Positions 18,077 through 26,186 of a stretch of DNA of 64,000 nucleotides are shown piece after piece (position 1 is the stretch's first letter; each line of letters opens with the position of its first letter). Source of the DNA: Massilia violaceinigra (lineage in GTDB: Bacteria; Pseudomonadota; Gammaproteobacteria; Burkholderiales; Burkholderiaceae_D); the NCBI RefSeq assembly GCF_002752675.1, contig NZ_CP024608.1, positions 1,612,001 through 1,676,000 on the forward strand, written 5' to 3'. Both the position numbers and the translations under genes were made by a program. Below the pieces are notes generated by a model. It did not search any database. It was not told where the DNA came from and saw only the letters and a program-made list of their open reading frames with translations.

Positions 18077-18481
18077 ATGCCTATCAGTTCGGCAACCGCC
18101 GCCGGTTTCAATCCGGCCTCGCAATCGAGCAATATCGGAATTCAGGATTTTTTGAAGATTCTGACCACCCAGCTGAATAACCAGGATCCGCTGAAACCGG
18201 TGGACAACCAGGAATTCGTGGCCCAGATCGCCCAGTTCGCCACACTCGAACAGAGTCGTCAGCTCAACAGCAAGATCGACGAATTGCTGTCGGTACAGTC
18301 ATCGACGCAGTCGATCGGCTTGCTGGGCAAGACCGTCGACATCAACCAGAACGGCTTCATCGTCAGCGGCAAGGTCACCGCGCTGGCGCTGGCATCCGGA
18401 CAACCGATGATGACGGTCACGACCGCCAGCGGCCAGTTCCAGAGCGATGTCAGCCTGTCGCAGATTATCAATATTCGCTAG
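18077..18481 (+). CDS. flgD: hook cap/scaffold protein FlgD (short)
   Basis: 134 residues, much shorter than usual FlgD (about 220). The diagnostic N-terminal block is present: FLKILTTQLNNQDPLKPVDN followed by EFVAQIAQFATLEQ. The C-terminus keeps LLGKTVDINQNGF and a short beta segment, but most of the Fn3/tudor part is missing. FlgD caps the growing hook. It starts immediately after the preceding stop codon. Confidence 0.9.
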   Translation: MPISSATAAGFNPASQSSNIGIQDFLKILTTQLNNQDPLKPVDNQEFVAQIAQFATLEQSRQLNSKIDELLSVQSSTQSIGLLGKTVDINQNGFIVSGKVTALALASGQPMMTVTTASGQFQSDVSLSQIINIR

Positions 18482-18491
18482 GAAACTTCAC

Positions 18492-19673
18492 ATGTTCGAT
18501 TCGATCTCTATCGGTACCTCGGGTCTCTTGACCCATGCCAAAGGCTTGCGCGTTGTCGGCAACAACCTGGCCAACGTCAACACGCCCGGTTTCAAGAGCG
18601 CCCAGCTGCAGTTCGCCGAGCTGTTCGACCAGGGCAGCGGCCCCAAGGCGCCGCAGGACAGCCCTCATTCGAATGGCCTGGGAACCGGCGTGGCGTCGCT
18701 CGGCTCGAAGATCAACTTCCGTGCCGGTCTCGACCAGAGTACCGGCAACCCGCTCGACCTCAACATCAACGGCAACGGCTTTTATGCGGTTCGGCGCGAC
18801 GGCGAGATCTTGTACACCCGCTCGGGCGACTTCCGTTTCGATGAAAAGGGCATTCTCGTCAACAGCGCCGGCGACCAGGTGATGGGCCTGGATAGCGGCT
18901 CGAAGCTGACCGAGATTTCGCTCGACAAATTCAACAACAGCGCAGCCAAGGCAACCGGCACGGTCAAGTTTCGCGGCAACCTCACGATGACCACGACCAC
19001 CCCGCCGATTGACGCCAAGGTCAATGCGATTCCCGTGTTCGATGCGAACGGTGTCAGTCAGCCGATCAGTTTGTCGTTCAAGAACAATGGTGGCGGTAAC
19101 TTCACCATGACGGCGACCAATGCCGCCAACGCCACGCTCAGCACCCAGCAACTGAAGTTCGTCGGCGGCTTGCTCGACCCGGCGCAGGGGCCGCTGACGG
19201 TCAACCTGGCCGCCGCCGGCGCCCCGGCGGTGAACGTGAAGCTCGATTTCGCCGGCATCACCTCGACTTCCGAAACGACCACCCTGGCGCCGAACGCGAA
19301 CGACGGCTATGTGGCCGGGGCCAGGACCGATACCACCATCGATGCCGACGGCAGCGTCCAGGTCCACTATTCGAACGGCCAGACGGTCAAGGCCGCACGC
19401 CTGGCGCTGGCCAATTTCGAGGCCGATTCGGCGCTCGAGCAGATCGGCGGCAGCGCGTTCGCGAAGAAGGAAGGTTCGAGCGTCCAGTACGGCTTTGCCG
19501 GCACCGATGCCTTCGGCAAGCTGCTGTCGGGGCACCGCGAAGGCTCCAACGTCGATCTGGCGGAAGAGTTCGGTAATCTGATTTTGATGCAGCGCGGCTA
19601 CCAGGCTTCCTCGCACGTGATCAGTACCGCCAACGACATGATCCAGCAACTGTTCGACATGAAAGGCCGCTGA
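18492..19673 (+). CDS. flgE: flagellar hook protein FlgE
   Basis: 393 residues, standard FlgE. The N-terminus VVGNNLANVNTPGFKSAQLQ and middle NINGNGFYAVRRDGEILYTR are conserved. The C-terminus has GSNVDLAEEFGNLILMQRGY, then a helix ending in QQLFDMKGR. It polymerises into the extracellular hook. The ATG at 18492 has AGGA about 8 bases upstream; an upstream in-frame start would overlap flgD and precede the signature unusually far. TGATG couples it to the fliM-like gene. Confidence 0.95.
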   Translation: MFDSISIGTSGLLTHAKGLRVVGNNLANVNTPGFKSAQLQFAELFDQGSGPKAPQDSPHSNGLGTGVASLGSKINFRAGLDQSTGNPLDLNINGNGFYAVRRDGEILYTRSGDFRFDEKGILVNSAGDQVMGLDSGSKLTEISLDKFNNSAAKATGTVKFRGNLTMTTTTPPIDAKVNAIPVFDANGVSQPISLSFKNNGGGNFTMTATNAANATLSTQQLKFVGGLLDPAQGPLTVNLAAAGAPAVNVKLDFAGITSTSETTTLAPNANDGYVAGARTDTTIDADGSVQVHYSNGQTVKAARLALANFEADSALEQIGGSAFAKKEGSSVQYGFAGTDAFGKLLSGHREGSNVDLAEEFGNLILMQRGYQASSHVISTANDMIQQLFDMKGR

Positions 19674-20464
19674 TGTCGGTCCGCCCATTTACCCTGCTCG
19701 GCACCAGCGTGCTCGACACCGTGCGCGCGGCCCTGGCCGGCGCCGTGGCGCAGTGGGCCGGCGCCTGGGGCGTTGACCCGGCGCTGGCGACGGTCGAGGT
19801 GCTGCGCGCCAGCGAGCGCGGCGCATCCGGTTTTGCCTGGCAACAGTGCTGGAGCGATGCCGGACGCAGCGTGTGGCTGGGCTGGCAGAACGAACTGGGC
19901 GCCGACGTGCAGCGCGCCGTGTTCGCGCCCGACCCGGGCTACGCGCCGTCGCTGGCGCGCCTGGCGCCGGCCGGCGCCGAGCTGGCCTTCACGCGCTTGC
20001 AGGCGGGCGTGCGCGAGAGCTTGCTGGCCGGCGCCACGCGCGCTGCGGGCGCCATGGCGGCCGTGCCGCCGGCCCTGTTCGCCCAGGGCGGCGGCGCGCT
20101 GCTGTTGCGGGTGCGCCTGGGCAAGCAGGCGCTCGACTGCCTGCTCAACGCCGAGGCCGTCAGTGCGCTGGCCCCGGCGCCGGATCAGCCGGTCGCCGCG
20201 CTGGCCGCGCTCGACTACCTGCAGGTGCTGCGCGCCGTGCCGGTGACGCTGACGGTGCGTGCCGGCGGCGCCCGGATCGGGCTCGGGAACCTGATGACGG
20301 CCGGCGCCGGCGACGTCATTCGTCTCGACAATTCGGTCGACGACACGGTCACCCTGGTCGGGCCGGGCGGCAATGCCCTGTTCGAAGCCTATCTGGGCCA
20401 GCGCGACGGCATGGTGGCCGTCGAACTATCGAGTACTTCCTTATCATTGAATGGAGCAGCATGA
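19673..20464 (+). CDS. FliM/SctQ-type C-ring protein
   Basis: 263 residues; true FliM is about 330. The C-terminal 75 residues form a SpoA/surface-presentation domain (LRAVPVTLTVRAGGARIGLG, GDVIRLDNSVDDT, FEAYLGQRDGMVAVEL). The N-terminal LSQ.EIDALL peptide that binds phosphorylated CheY is absent, and the middle CheC-like domain is not evident. It sits directly before fliN, where fliM belongs. It resembles SctQ of injectisomes as much as FliM. It overlaps flgE by one base and fliN by 4. Confidence 0.62.
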   Translation: MSVRPFTLLGTSVLDTVRAALAGAVAQWAGAWGVDPALATVEVLRASERGASGFAWQQCWSDAGRSVWLGWQNELGADVQRAVFAPDPGYAPSLARLAPAGAELAFTRLQAGVRESLLAGATRAAGAMAAVPPALFAQGGGALLLRVRLGKQALDCLLNAEAVSALAPAPDQPVAALAALDYLQVLRAVPVTLTVRAGGARIGLGNLMTAGAGDVIRLDNSVDDTVTLVGPGGNALFEAYLGQRDGMVAVELSSTSLSLNGAA

Positions 20465-20814
20465 TGCTTAACAAACCGAACAGCACTTCCGACGCCGGCG
20501 ACAGCCATACCCAGTTCGTCGAGTTGCCCGAACTGACACCCGAGGCGCCGGCCGGTCCGGCTTTGCTGGCGGGCGGGAGCGGACTGCTCGATGGCGTCAA
20601 GGTCAGCCTGTCGGTGGTGGTCGGGCACGCCCACACGACCCTGGGCGAATTGCTGGCGTTGAAGCAATCGGCGCTGCTCAAGATCGACCGCGCGGTCGAT
20701 ACCCCGGTCGACGTCATGGTCGACGGCAATGTGGTGGCACGCGGTCAACTGGTGGTGGTCGACGATAACTTCGGCGTGCGCATCACCGACGTCGCACCGG
20801 CGCTGCGGGGCTGA
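20461..20814 (+). CDS. fliN: C-ring protein FliN
   Basis: 117 residues. A variable N-terminus is followed by a SpoA domain (about 45-115): DGVKVSLSVVVGHAHTTLGE, then VDTPVDVMVDGNVVARGQL and DNFGVRITDV. FliN rings the bottom of the switch complex and docks FliH. The start is one of two adjacent ATG codons overlapping the fliM-like stop. fliO begins 2 bp after the stop. Confidence 0.85.
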   Translation: MMLNKPNSTSDAGDSHTQFVELPELTPEAPAGPALLAGGSGLLDGVKVSLSVVVGHAHTTLGELLALKQSALLKIDRAVDTPVDVMVDGNVVARGQLVVVDDNFGVRITDVAPALRG

Positions 20815-20816
20815 TC

Positions 20817-21224
20817 ATGCGTGCCCATTTCCTGGCTGCCGCCCTGGGGCTGCTGGCCGCCGTGGCGGTGCAGGCCGCGCCGGCGGCCGGCGCGCCGGCG
20901 ATTCCGTTCAAGCAGGACCCCGGCAGCAGCGCCTCGCTGTTTTCGGGCGGCGCCGTCGGCGTGCTGGTCATGTCGCTCATTGCCATCGTGGCCGTGCTGT
21001 TCATCCGCAAGCGCCTGAACCTGACGGCGCCGGCGGCGTCCGGCACGCGCCTGCTGCGCATCCTCGAAACCCAGCGCATGGGCCCGCGCACCTTGCTCGC
21101 CGTGGTCGAATTCGGCGGTGCCCATTATCTGGTGGCACAGGGCGAACACGGCGTCAATTGCCTGGCGCAAGCGGCGCCGCCCGGCCCCGCCGCCGGCGTG
21201 GCAAGCGCATCGGATCCGGCATGA
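20817..21224 (+). CDS. fliO: flagellar export scaffold protein FliO
   Basis: 135 residues. A signal-like hydrophobic N-terminus (about 1-20) is followed by one membrane helix at about 44-64 (VGVLVMSLIAIVAVLFI) and a small cytoplasmic domain with LLRILETQRMGPRTLLAVVE, the FliO core. It assists FliP pentamer assembly. It sits in the fliN-fliO-fliP order and overlaps fliP by 4 bp. Confidence 0.82.
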   Translation: MRAHFLAAALGLLAAVAVQAAPAAGAPAIPFKQDPGSSASLFSGGAVGVLVMSLIAIVAVLFIRKRLNLTAPAASGTRLLRILETQRMGPRTLLAVVEFGGAHYLVAQGEHGVNCLAQAAPPGPAAGVASASDPA

Positions 21225-21985
21225 GCGCCCGCCGCACGCTGCTGACAGGCTGCGCCCTGGGCCTGGGTTTAGTGGCCGGCGCTGCCGCCGGCGCCGAGCC
21301 GGTGCTGAGCATGCCCGGCATCCAGGTCAACCTGGCCGGCGCCGGCCAGGGCGGCGGCGAGATCTCGTCCGCCATCAAGATCCTGCTCGGTTTGACGGTG
21401 CTCAGCCTGGCGCCGGCGATCCTGATGTCGATGACCTCCTTCGTGCGCATCGTGATCGTGCTCTCCATGCTGCGCCACGCGCTGGGCATGCAGGAAACCC
21501 CGCCCAATACGGTGATCGTCAGCCTGGCCCTGTTCCTGACCTTCTTTACCATGACGCCGGCCCTGACCGAGGTCAATACCAAGGCGCTGCAACCGTTCAT
21601 GGCGGGCAGCCTGACGGCGGAAAAAGCGGTGCAGGGCGCGATTTTGCCGCTGCGCGAATTCATGGTGCGCCAGACGCGCGAGCCGGACCTGGCCCTGATG
21701 GTCGAGCTGGCCAAGGCCGAGCAGCCGCGCACCATGGACGATATCAGCATGGTCCAGCTGATTCCGGCGTTCATGCTCTCCGAGCTGCGCGCCGCCTTCC
21801 AGATCGGCTTCGTGATTTTCCTGCCCTTCTTGCTGGTCGACTTGATCGTGTCGAGCGCCTTGATGTCGCTCGGTATGATGATGGTGCCGCCGGCCTCGAT
21901 TTCGCTGCCGCTGAAAATCCTGATGTTCGTGCTGATCGATGGCTGGAACCTGATCGTGCGGGCGCTGTTGGGAACCTTTGTCTGA
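21221..21985 (+). CDS. fliP: flagellar export gate protein FliP
   Basis: 254 residues with an N-terminal signal (about 1-25) and four membrane helices. LLGLTVLSLAPAILMSMTSF and TPPNTVIVSLALFLTFFTM are FliP signature regions, as is the C-terminal MMMVPPASISLPLKILMFVL. It forms the core of the export gate with FliQ and FliR. Unusually, fliQ and fliR are not next but 3.2 kb downstream, after fliA and three other genes. Confidence 0.95.
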   Translation: MSARRTLLTGCALGLGLVAGAAAGAEPVLSMPGIQVNLAGAGQGGGEISSAIKILLGLTVLSLAPAILMSMTSFVRIVIVLSMLRHALGMQETPPNTVIVSLALFLTFFTMTPALTEVNTKALQPFMAGSLTAEKAVQGAILPLREFMVRQTREPDLALMVELAKAEQPRTMDDISMVQLIPAFMLSELRAAFQIGFVIFLPFLLVDLIVSSALMSLGMMMVPPASISLPLKILMFVLIDGWNLIVRALLGTFV

Positions 21986-21988
21986 GGC

Positions 21989-22765
21989 ATGAAATCCGAT
22001 GCCGCCCTCATTGTGCCTGGTCCGGCCGCCGCAGCCGGCGCCGCAGCGTCGGCGACGGAGCGCCTGTGGGCCCGTTTCGTGCAGGCGCGCGAGGCATCGG
22101 TGCGCGAGCAGCTGGTCGGCGCCTACCTGGGGTTCGCGCGCATGATGGCCGCCAAGACCTACGCCCGGCGGGTGTTTTCGGAGATGGAATTCGCCGACTA
22201 CCTGCAATACGCCAGGGTCGGGCTGATCGAGGCGATCGACCGCTTCGATCCCGCGCGCGGCTACAAGTTCGAAACCTATGCGGCGGCGCGCATCAGCGGC
22301 GCGGTCATGTCGGGCATCGAGACGTCGAGCGAAATCCAGCAGCAGATCGGCGCGCGCCGCCGCGTGCTGGCCCAGCGCGTCGAGTCGCTGCGCGGCGACG
22401 CGGCGCCGCCCACCGGGCCGGAAGCGGTGTTCGCCCGCCTGGCCGAGCTGGCGGTCGGGCTGGCGGTCGGCTTTGCGCTGGAGGGCTCGGACATGCACCG
22501 CGCCGAGGATGCGCAATACGCCGACAATAGTTATCATGGTGTGCAGCTCAAACAGTGCCAGTCCAGGGTGCGCGCCATGGTGGAGGCGTTGCCCGCCACG
22601 CAAAAACAAGTGATCTACTCGCATTATTTGCAACAAGTACGATTCGACGACATTGCCGCCAGCCTGGACCTGTCGCGCAGCCGGATCGCCCAGATTCACC
22701 GCGATGCGCTGGCCACCCTGCGGTCGCGGCTGCCGCCGTCCGCACAGGTCGATTTGCGCTGTTGA
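21989..22765 (+). CDS. fliA: RNA polymerase sigma-28 factor FliA-like
   Basis: 258 residues. Region 2 is at about 72-103 (ARVGLIEAIDRFDPARGYKF, ETYAAARISGA) and region 4 at about 205-246 (LPATQKQVIYSHYLQQVRFD, then SRSRIAQIHRDAL). This is the FliA family, which directs late flagellar genes. No anti-sigma flgM lies in the window. Its presence inside the export operon suggests that the system has its own downstream regulon. The start follows fliP by 3 bp with a TGAGG ribosome site. Confidence 0.85.
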   Translation: MKSDAALIVPGPAAAAGAAASATERLWARFVQAREASVREQLVGAYLGFARMMAAKTYARRVFSEMEFADYLQYARVGLIEAIDRFDPARGYKFETYAAARISGAVMSGIETSSEIQQQIGARRRVLAQRVESLRGDAAPPTGPEAVFARLAELAVGLAVGFALEGSDMHRAEDAQYADNSYHGVQLKQCQSRVRAMVEALPATQKQVIYSHYLQQVRFDDIAASLDLSRSRIAQIHRDALATLRSRLPPSAQVDLRC

Positions 22766-22831
22766 GCATGCCGATTTCGACCCGCCAGCGGCCCATTTTC
22801 CGATTTCCCCGATTTTCTTGAGACTGACAAT

Positions 22832-23467
22832 ATGACAAGCACCACACTTTCCATGCTCGACCAGGCTGAACTGATGCAGCTGGCCCTCAATGCCAGCGGC
22901 GCCGACGATTCCGGCGCCGCCCTCGGCTACCTGAAGGAAGCGGTGTCGCGTCCCGACGCCAGCGGCATCGCCCACTACCTGCTGGGCGCCGAATACGCCC
23001 AGATCAAGATGTACGAGCGTGCCGTGGGCGAGATGGAGGCGGCGCTGGCGCTCGATCCGACCTTGTCGATTGCACGTCTGCAACTCGGCTTATTGTGGCT
23101 CACCGGCGGCGGCGTCGAGCAGGCCGCGCTGGTGTTCGCCCCGCTCGACGAGCTGGCCGCCGGCGATCCCCTGCGCCTGTTCGGGCGCGGCTTGCGCCAC
23201 ATGATCGGCGAAGAATTGGCGGACGCCAGGGCTTGTCTGCAGGAGGGCATCCGCGCGAACCTGAGCAACGCGCCGTTGAATGTCGATATGCAGCGCATTG
23301 TGAACGAACTCGAACGCATCGAAGCGGGCCAGCCGGCCGGCATGCCGGCGGGGGCCGTGGTGCCGGCAGCGGAGCCGGCGGAGCAGCCGGAAGAGCAGGC
23401 GGAAGAGGCGGCGGGCGGCGCGCACCACCTGTTCCTGTCGGCCTATACCGGCAATACGGCGCCCTGA
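22832..23467 (+). CDS. TPR protein in flagellar-type operon
   Basis: 211 residues. At least two tetratricopeptide motifs are visible at about 45-125 (AHYLLGAEYAQIKMYERAVG, ALALDPTLSIARLQLGLLWL), followed by a helical region. The tail is acidic and Pro/Glu/Ala-rich and ends HLFLSAYTGNTAP. There is no signal peptide, so it is cytoplasmic. TPR proteins of this size serve as class II chaperones in type III secretion, and that is a possible role here. It is the first of three genes inserted between fliA and fliQ. Confidence 0.7.
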   Translation: MTSTTLSMLDQAELMQLALNASGADDSGAALGYLKEAVSRPDASGIAHYLLGAEYAQIKMYERAVGEMEAALALDPTLSIARLQLGLLWLTGGGVEQAALVFAPLDELAAGDPLRLFGRGLRHMIGEELADARACLQEGIRANLSNAPLNVDMQRIVNELERIEAGQPAGMPAGAVVPAAEPAEQPEEQAEEAAGGAHHLFLSAYTGNTAP

Positions 23468-23498
23468 GTCCGGACCTCGATAGCGGACAGGCAAGCGC

Positions 23499-23879
23499 AT
23501 GAGTGCTCCGATCGGCAGCGTGAACGACCTGGTCTCCGTGATCCGGGCCCAGCTCGGCGCGCGCGTGCAGGGTGCGCCGCTGAAAAAGACGGCGGCGCGC
23601 AAGCAAGCTGGCGGCGCCGGGCGCTATGCGCAGGAAAACCTGGGGCAACTGGTTCAACTGCGCATTGCGCAGATTGGCGTCGACGATCCGCAGCGCGGGC
23701 GCAAGGCGTTCCGGGTGTTCCTGGAGGCGGTGCTGTTGTCGCACTTCGGCGAAGACCTGGTCGGCGATCCGGGCTTTTTCCAGATGGTCGAGAAGGTGCA
23801 GGATGCGCTCGACGCCGATGCCGCTTGCCGCCAGATGATCGGCAGTGCGATCGAGCATCTGTTGTCAAAAAACACTTAG
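23499..23879 (+). CDS. uncharacterised cytoplasmic protein in flagellar-type operon
   Basis: 126 residues, not recognised. The N-terminus (1-50) is basic and probably flexible. Residues 50-120 are predicted helical with YAQENLGQLVQLRIAQIGVD, VFLEAVLLSHFGEDLVGDPG and FFQMVEKVQDALDADAACRQ. No signal peptide or membrane segment. Lying between two TPR genes in the export operon suggests a chaperone, adaptor or secretion regulator. Function is unknown. Confidence 0.6.
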   Translation: MSAPIGSVNDLVSVIRAQLGARVQGAPLKKTAARKQAGGAGRYAQENLGQLVQLRIAQIGVDDPQRGRKAFRVFLEAVLLSHFGEDLVGDPGFFQMVEKVQDALDADAACRQMIGSAIEHLLSKNT

Positions 23880-23949
23880 GCGCGCCTTCGCGGGCAGCGC
23901 CATTTCATAGCACTTAATCAGCTCTTCACACATGACACGGGTAGCGACT

Positions 23950-25098
23950 ATGCAGGCAGATCACACCACACTCCAGGACACGGTTGCGCAATTGGCGCGC
24001 ACAGAAGGCTATCTGCTGGCCGATCCGGGCAATACCGACCTGCTGGCGCGCGCCATCGACCAGAGCCTGGCCGCCGGCGCGCTGGAACAGGCCCTGGCCC
24101 ACGTGCAAGACGCCATGGCGCGCTATCCGGCCGATCCGTTTTTCCGCTACCGCCACGCGCATGTGCTCAATGCCCTCAAGCAATGGGGCGAGGCTGCCGT
24201 TATCTACAGTGCGCTGCTGGAACAGCATGCCGACGTGGGCATCGCGTCGAGCCTGGCGCAGTGCCTGGTGCAATTGGGATTGCACCAGGGGGCGCTCGAC
24301 ACCATGACGCCCTGGCTGGCCGATCCCGCGCTCGATCCGGCGGCGGTGACCGCGCTGGTGCGCGCCTACCACCACACCGGCGCGCTGGACAAGGCGATCG
24401 CCTTTGCCACCGAGCACCACGCACGCCTGGCCGGCGAGCCCGCGTTCCTGGGCGCGGCCAGCCTGGCTTGCCTGGATCAGGGCGACCTGGAGCGGGCCGG
24501 CGCGTGGAGCGCGGCGGCGCTGGCGCTCGATGCGCAGGCGGCCGAGGCGCTGGTGGTGCGGGCGACCATCGCCCTGGCCCAGGCCGACAGCGAAGGCGCG
24601 ATCGCGGCCTTCAAGCAGGTGCTGGCCAGCCATCCGGCCGAAGGGCGCAGCTGGTCCGGCCTGGGCATGGCCAGCCTGCTGCGGCGCGACTTGGGCGGCG
24701 CGGTGGTGCAGCTGGAACAGGCGTTGGCCTATATGCCGGGCCACATCGGCACCTGGCACGCGCTCGGCTGGTGCAAGCTGTTCGGCGACGATCTCGATGG
24801 GGCCGAAGCCGCCTTTACCAGCGCCATGGCGCTGGACCGCAATTTCGGCGAGACCCATGGCGCGGTGGCCGTGGTCGCCGCGCTCAAGGGACAGCGCGGC
24901 ATCGCCGAGGCAGCCATCGAACGGGCGCTGCGGCTCGACCGCGAGGGCTTGTCGGCGCGTTACGCGCAGGCCGTGCTGTCGGGCGAGGCGGGCGACCCCG
25001 GGCGTTTGCGCAGTGTCGTCCTGGACGCCATGGGCGGACGGGCCGGCCCCACCGGCGAAGACATGGCCCAGATGGTGGCACGCCTCGCGCGCCACTGA
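23950..25098 (+). CDS. multi-TPR protein in flagellar-type operon
   Basis: 382 residues from the ATG at 23950 (an in-frame ATG at 23932 would add six). Tandem TPR units run through most of the protein: ALEQALAHVQDAMARYPADP, QGDLERAGAWSAAALALDAQ, HALGWCKLFGDDLDGAEAAF, GIAEAAIERALRLDREGLSA. There is no signal peptide. It probably acts as a scaffold or chaperone for the export system, since it ends 41 bp before fliQ. No close family was recognised. Neither start has a strong ribosome site. Confidence 0.7.
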   Translation: MQADHTTLQDTVAQLARTEGYLLADPGNTDLLARAIDQSLAAGALEQALAHVQDAMARYPADPFFRYRHAHVLNALKQWGEAAVIYSALLEQHADVGIASSLAQCLVQLGLHQGALDTMTPWLADPALDPAAVTALVRAYHHTGALDKAIAFATEHHARLAGEPAFLGAASLACLDQGDLERAGAWSAAALALDAQAAEALVVRATIALAQADSEGAIAAFKQVLASHPAEGRSWSGLGMASLLRRDLGGAVVQLEQALAYMPGHIGTWHALGWCKLFGDDLDGAEAAFTSAMALDRNFGETHGAVAVVAALKGQRGIAEAAIERALRLDREGLSARYAQAVLSGEAGDPGRLRSVVLDAMGGRAGPTGEDMAQMVARLARH

Positions 25099-25139
25099 TT
25101 GCGCCGCCTGAATATTGTTTAAGTAAATGAAAGACACCG

Positions 25140-25406
25140 ATGCGTGCTGATCTTGCCTTGCAATTGCTGGGCGACGTGTTATGGAATGCGCTGCTCATTT
25201 CCGCGCCGCTTTTGGCGGTGACGCTGGTGGTGGGCTTGCTGGTGAGCGTGATCCAGGTCGTCACGCAGGTGCAGGAAACCTCGCTCACCTTCATTCCGAA
25301 GATTATCGCGGCGGTGATCGTGCTGATCGTGTGCGGCCCCTGGATGCTCAAGCGCCTGGTGGGGTTTTCGGTGAATTTGATCGCCAACATCCCTCATTAT
25401 TTCTGA
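25140..25406 (+). CDS. fliQ: flagellar export gate protein FliQ
   Basis: 88 residues with two membrane helices (LLISAPLLAVTLVVGLLVSV and a second at about 55-78), joined by IQVVTQVQETSLTFIPKI, the FliQ signature. It is part of the FliP-Q-R export gate. It is in the standard fliQ-fliR-flhB-flhA order, although separated from fliP. Confidence 0.95.
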   Translation: MRADLALQLLGDVLWNALLISAPLLAVTLVVGLLVSVIQVVTQVQETSLTFIPKIIAAVIVLIVCGPWMLKRLVGFSVNLIANIPHYF

Positions 25407-25421
25407 AACGGATGCCGTTAC

Positions 25422-26186
25422 ATGCTTGTCGATGTCGATCCTTCCTGGCTGATGGCGGTCTTTCTGGTGTCGGTGCGCATCGGCGTGCTGCTGATGCTTT
25501 CGCCGATCTTTACCGGGCTGGCCGGGCTGGTGACCGTGCGCGTGCTGCTGACCCTGGTGCTGAGCGTGATGCTGGTCGGCGCCCTCGGCATCAAGCCGGC
25601 GCCGCTGGCGCTGTCGATCGGCCCGGTCATCCTGGCCGCCATCGGCGAGCTGATGGTGGGCGCGGTGCTGGCGTTCGGCGTGTACGCGGCGTTCGGAGCG
25701 TTTTCGGTGGCTGGCAAGATTCTCGATATCCAGAGCGGTTTCGGCATCGGCAATGTCTACGATCCGGTCACCCGCGCCGGGGCGCCGCTGTTCGCGACCA
25801 TGCTGAACCTGGTGGCGGTGGCGGCCCTCTTCGGCATGGATGGGCACCACGCTTTCCTGCGCGGCATTGCATTTTCGCTGCAGCAGGTGCCGCCCGGGAC
25901 CGGCCTGGGCGCCCTCGACCCCGAGCCGGTGATCCGCCAGTTCGGCCTGATGTTTTCGCTTGGCGTGGCGCTGGCGATCCCGGTCATGCTGTGCCTGCTG
26001 CTGGTGGAAGTGGGGCTGGCCGTGGTGTCGCGCGTGCTGCCGCAGATGAACGTGGTGATCGTGCTGGTGCCGGTCAAGATTTTTGCCGGCCTGGCGCTGT
26101 TTGCGCTGACGATCGGGGTGCTCGGTCCGGCGATGGGGCGGGTGTATGCCTCGATCTTTATTTATTGGGAACAGGTGCTGCGCTAA
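25422..26186 (+). CDS. fliR: flagellar export gate protein FliR
   Basis: 254 residues, standard length, with about six membrane helices. Conserved blocks include FGVYAAFGAFSVAGKILDIQ, GFGIGNVYDPVTRAGAPLF and VGLAVVSRVLPQMNVVIVLV. It forms the gate with FliP and FliQ and contacts FlhB. The stop codon directly abuts the flhB ATG. Confidence 0.95.
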   Translation: MLVDVDPSWLMAVFLVSVRIGVLLMLSPIFTGLAGLVTVRVLLTLVLSVMLVGALGIKPAPLALSIGPVILAAIGELMVGAVLAFGVYAAFGAFSVAGKILDIQSGFGIGNVYDPVTRAGAPLFATMLNLVAVAALFGMDGHHAFLRGIAFSLQQVPPGTGLGALDPEPVIRQFGLMFSLGVALAIPVMLCLLLVEVGLAVVSRVLPQMNVVIVLVPVKIFAGLALFALTIGVLGPAMGRVYASIFIYWEQVLR

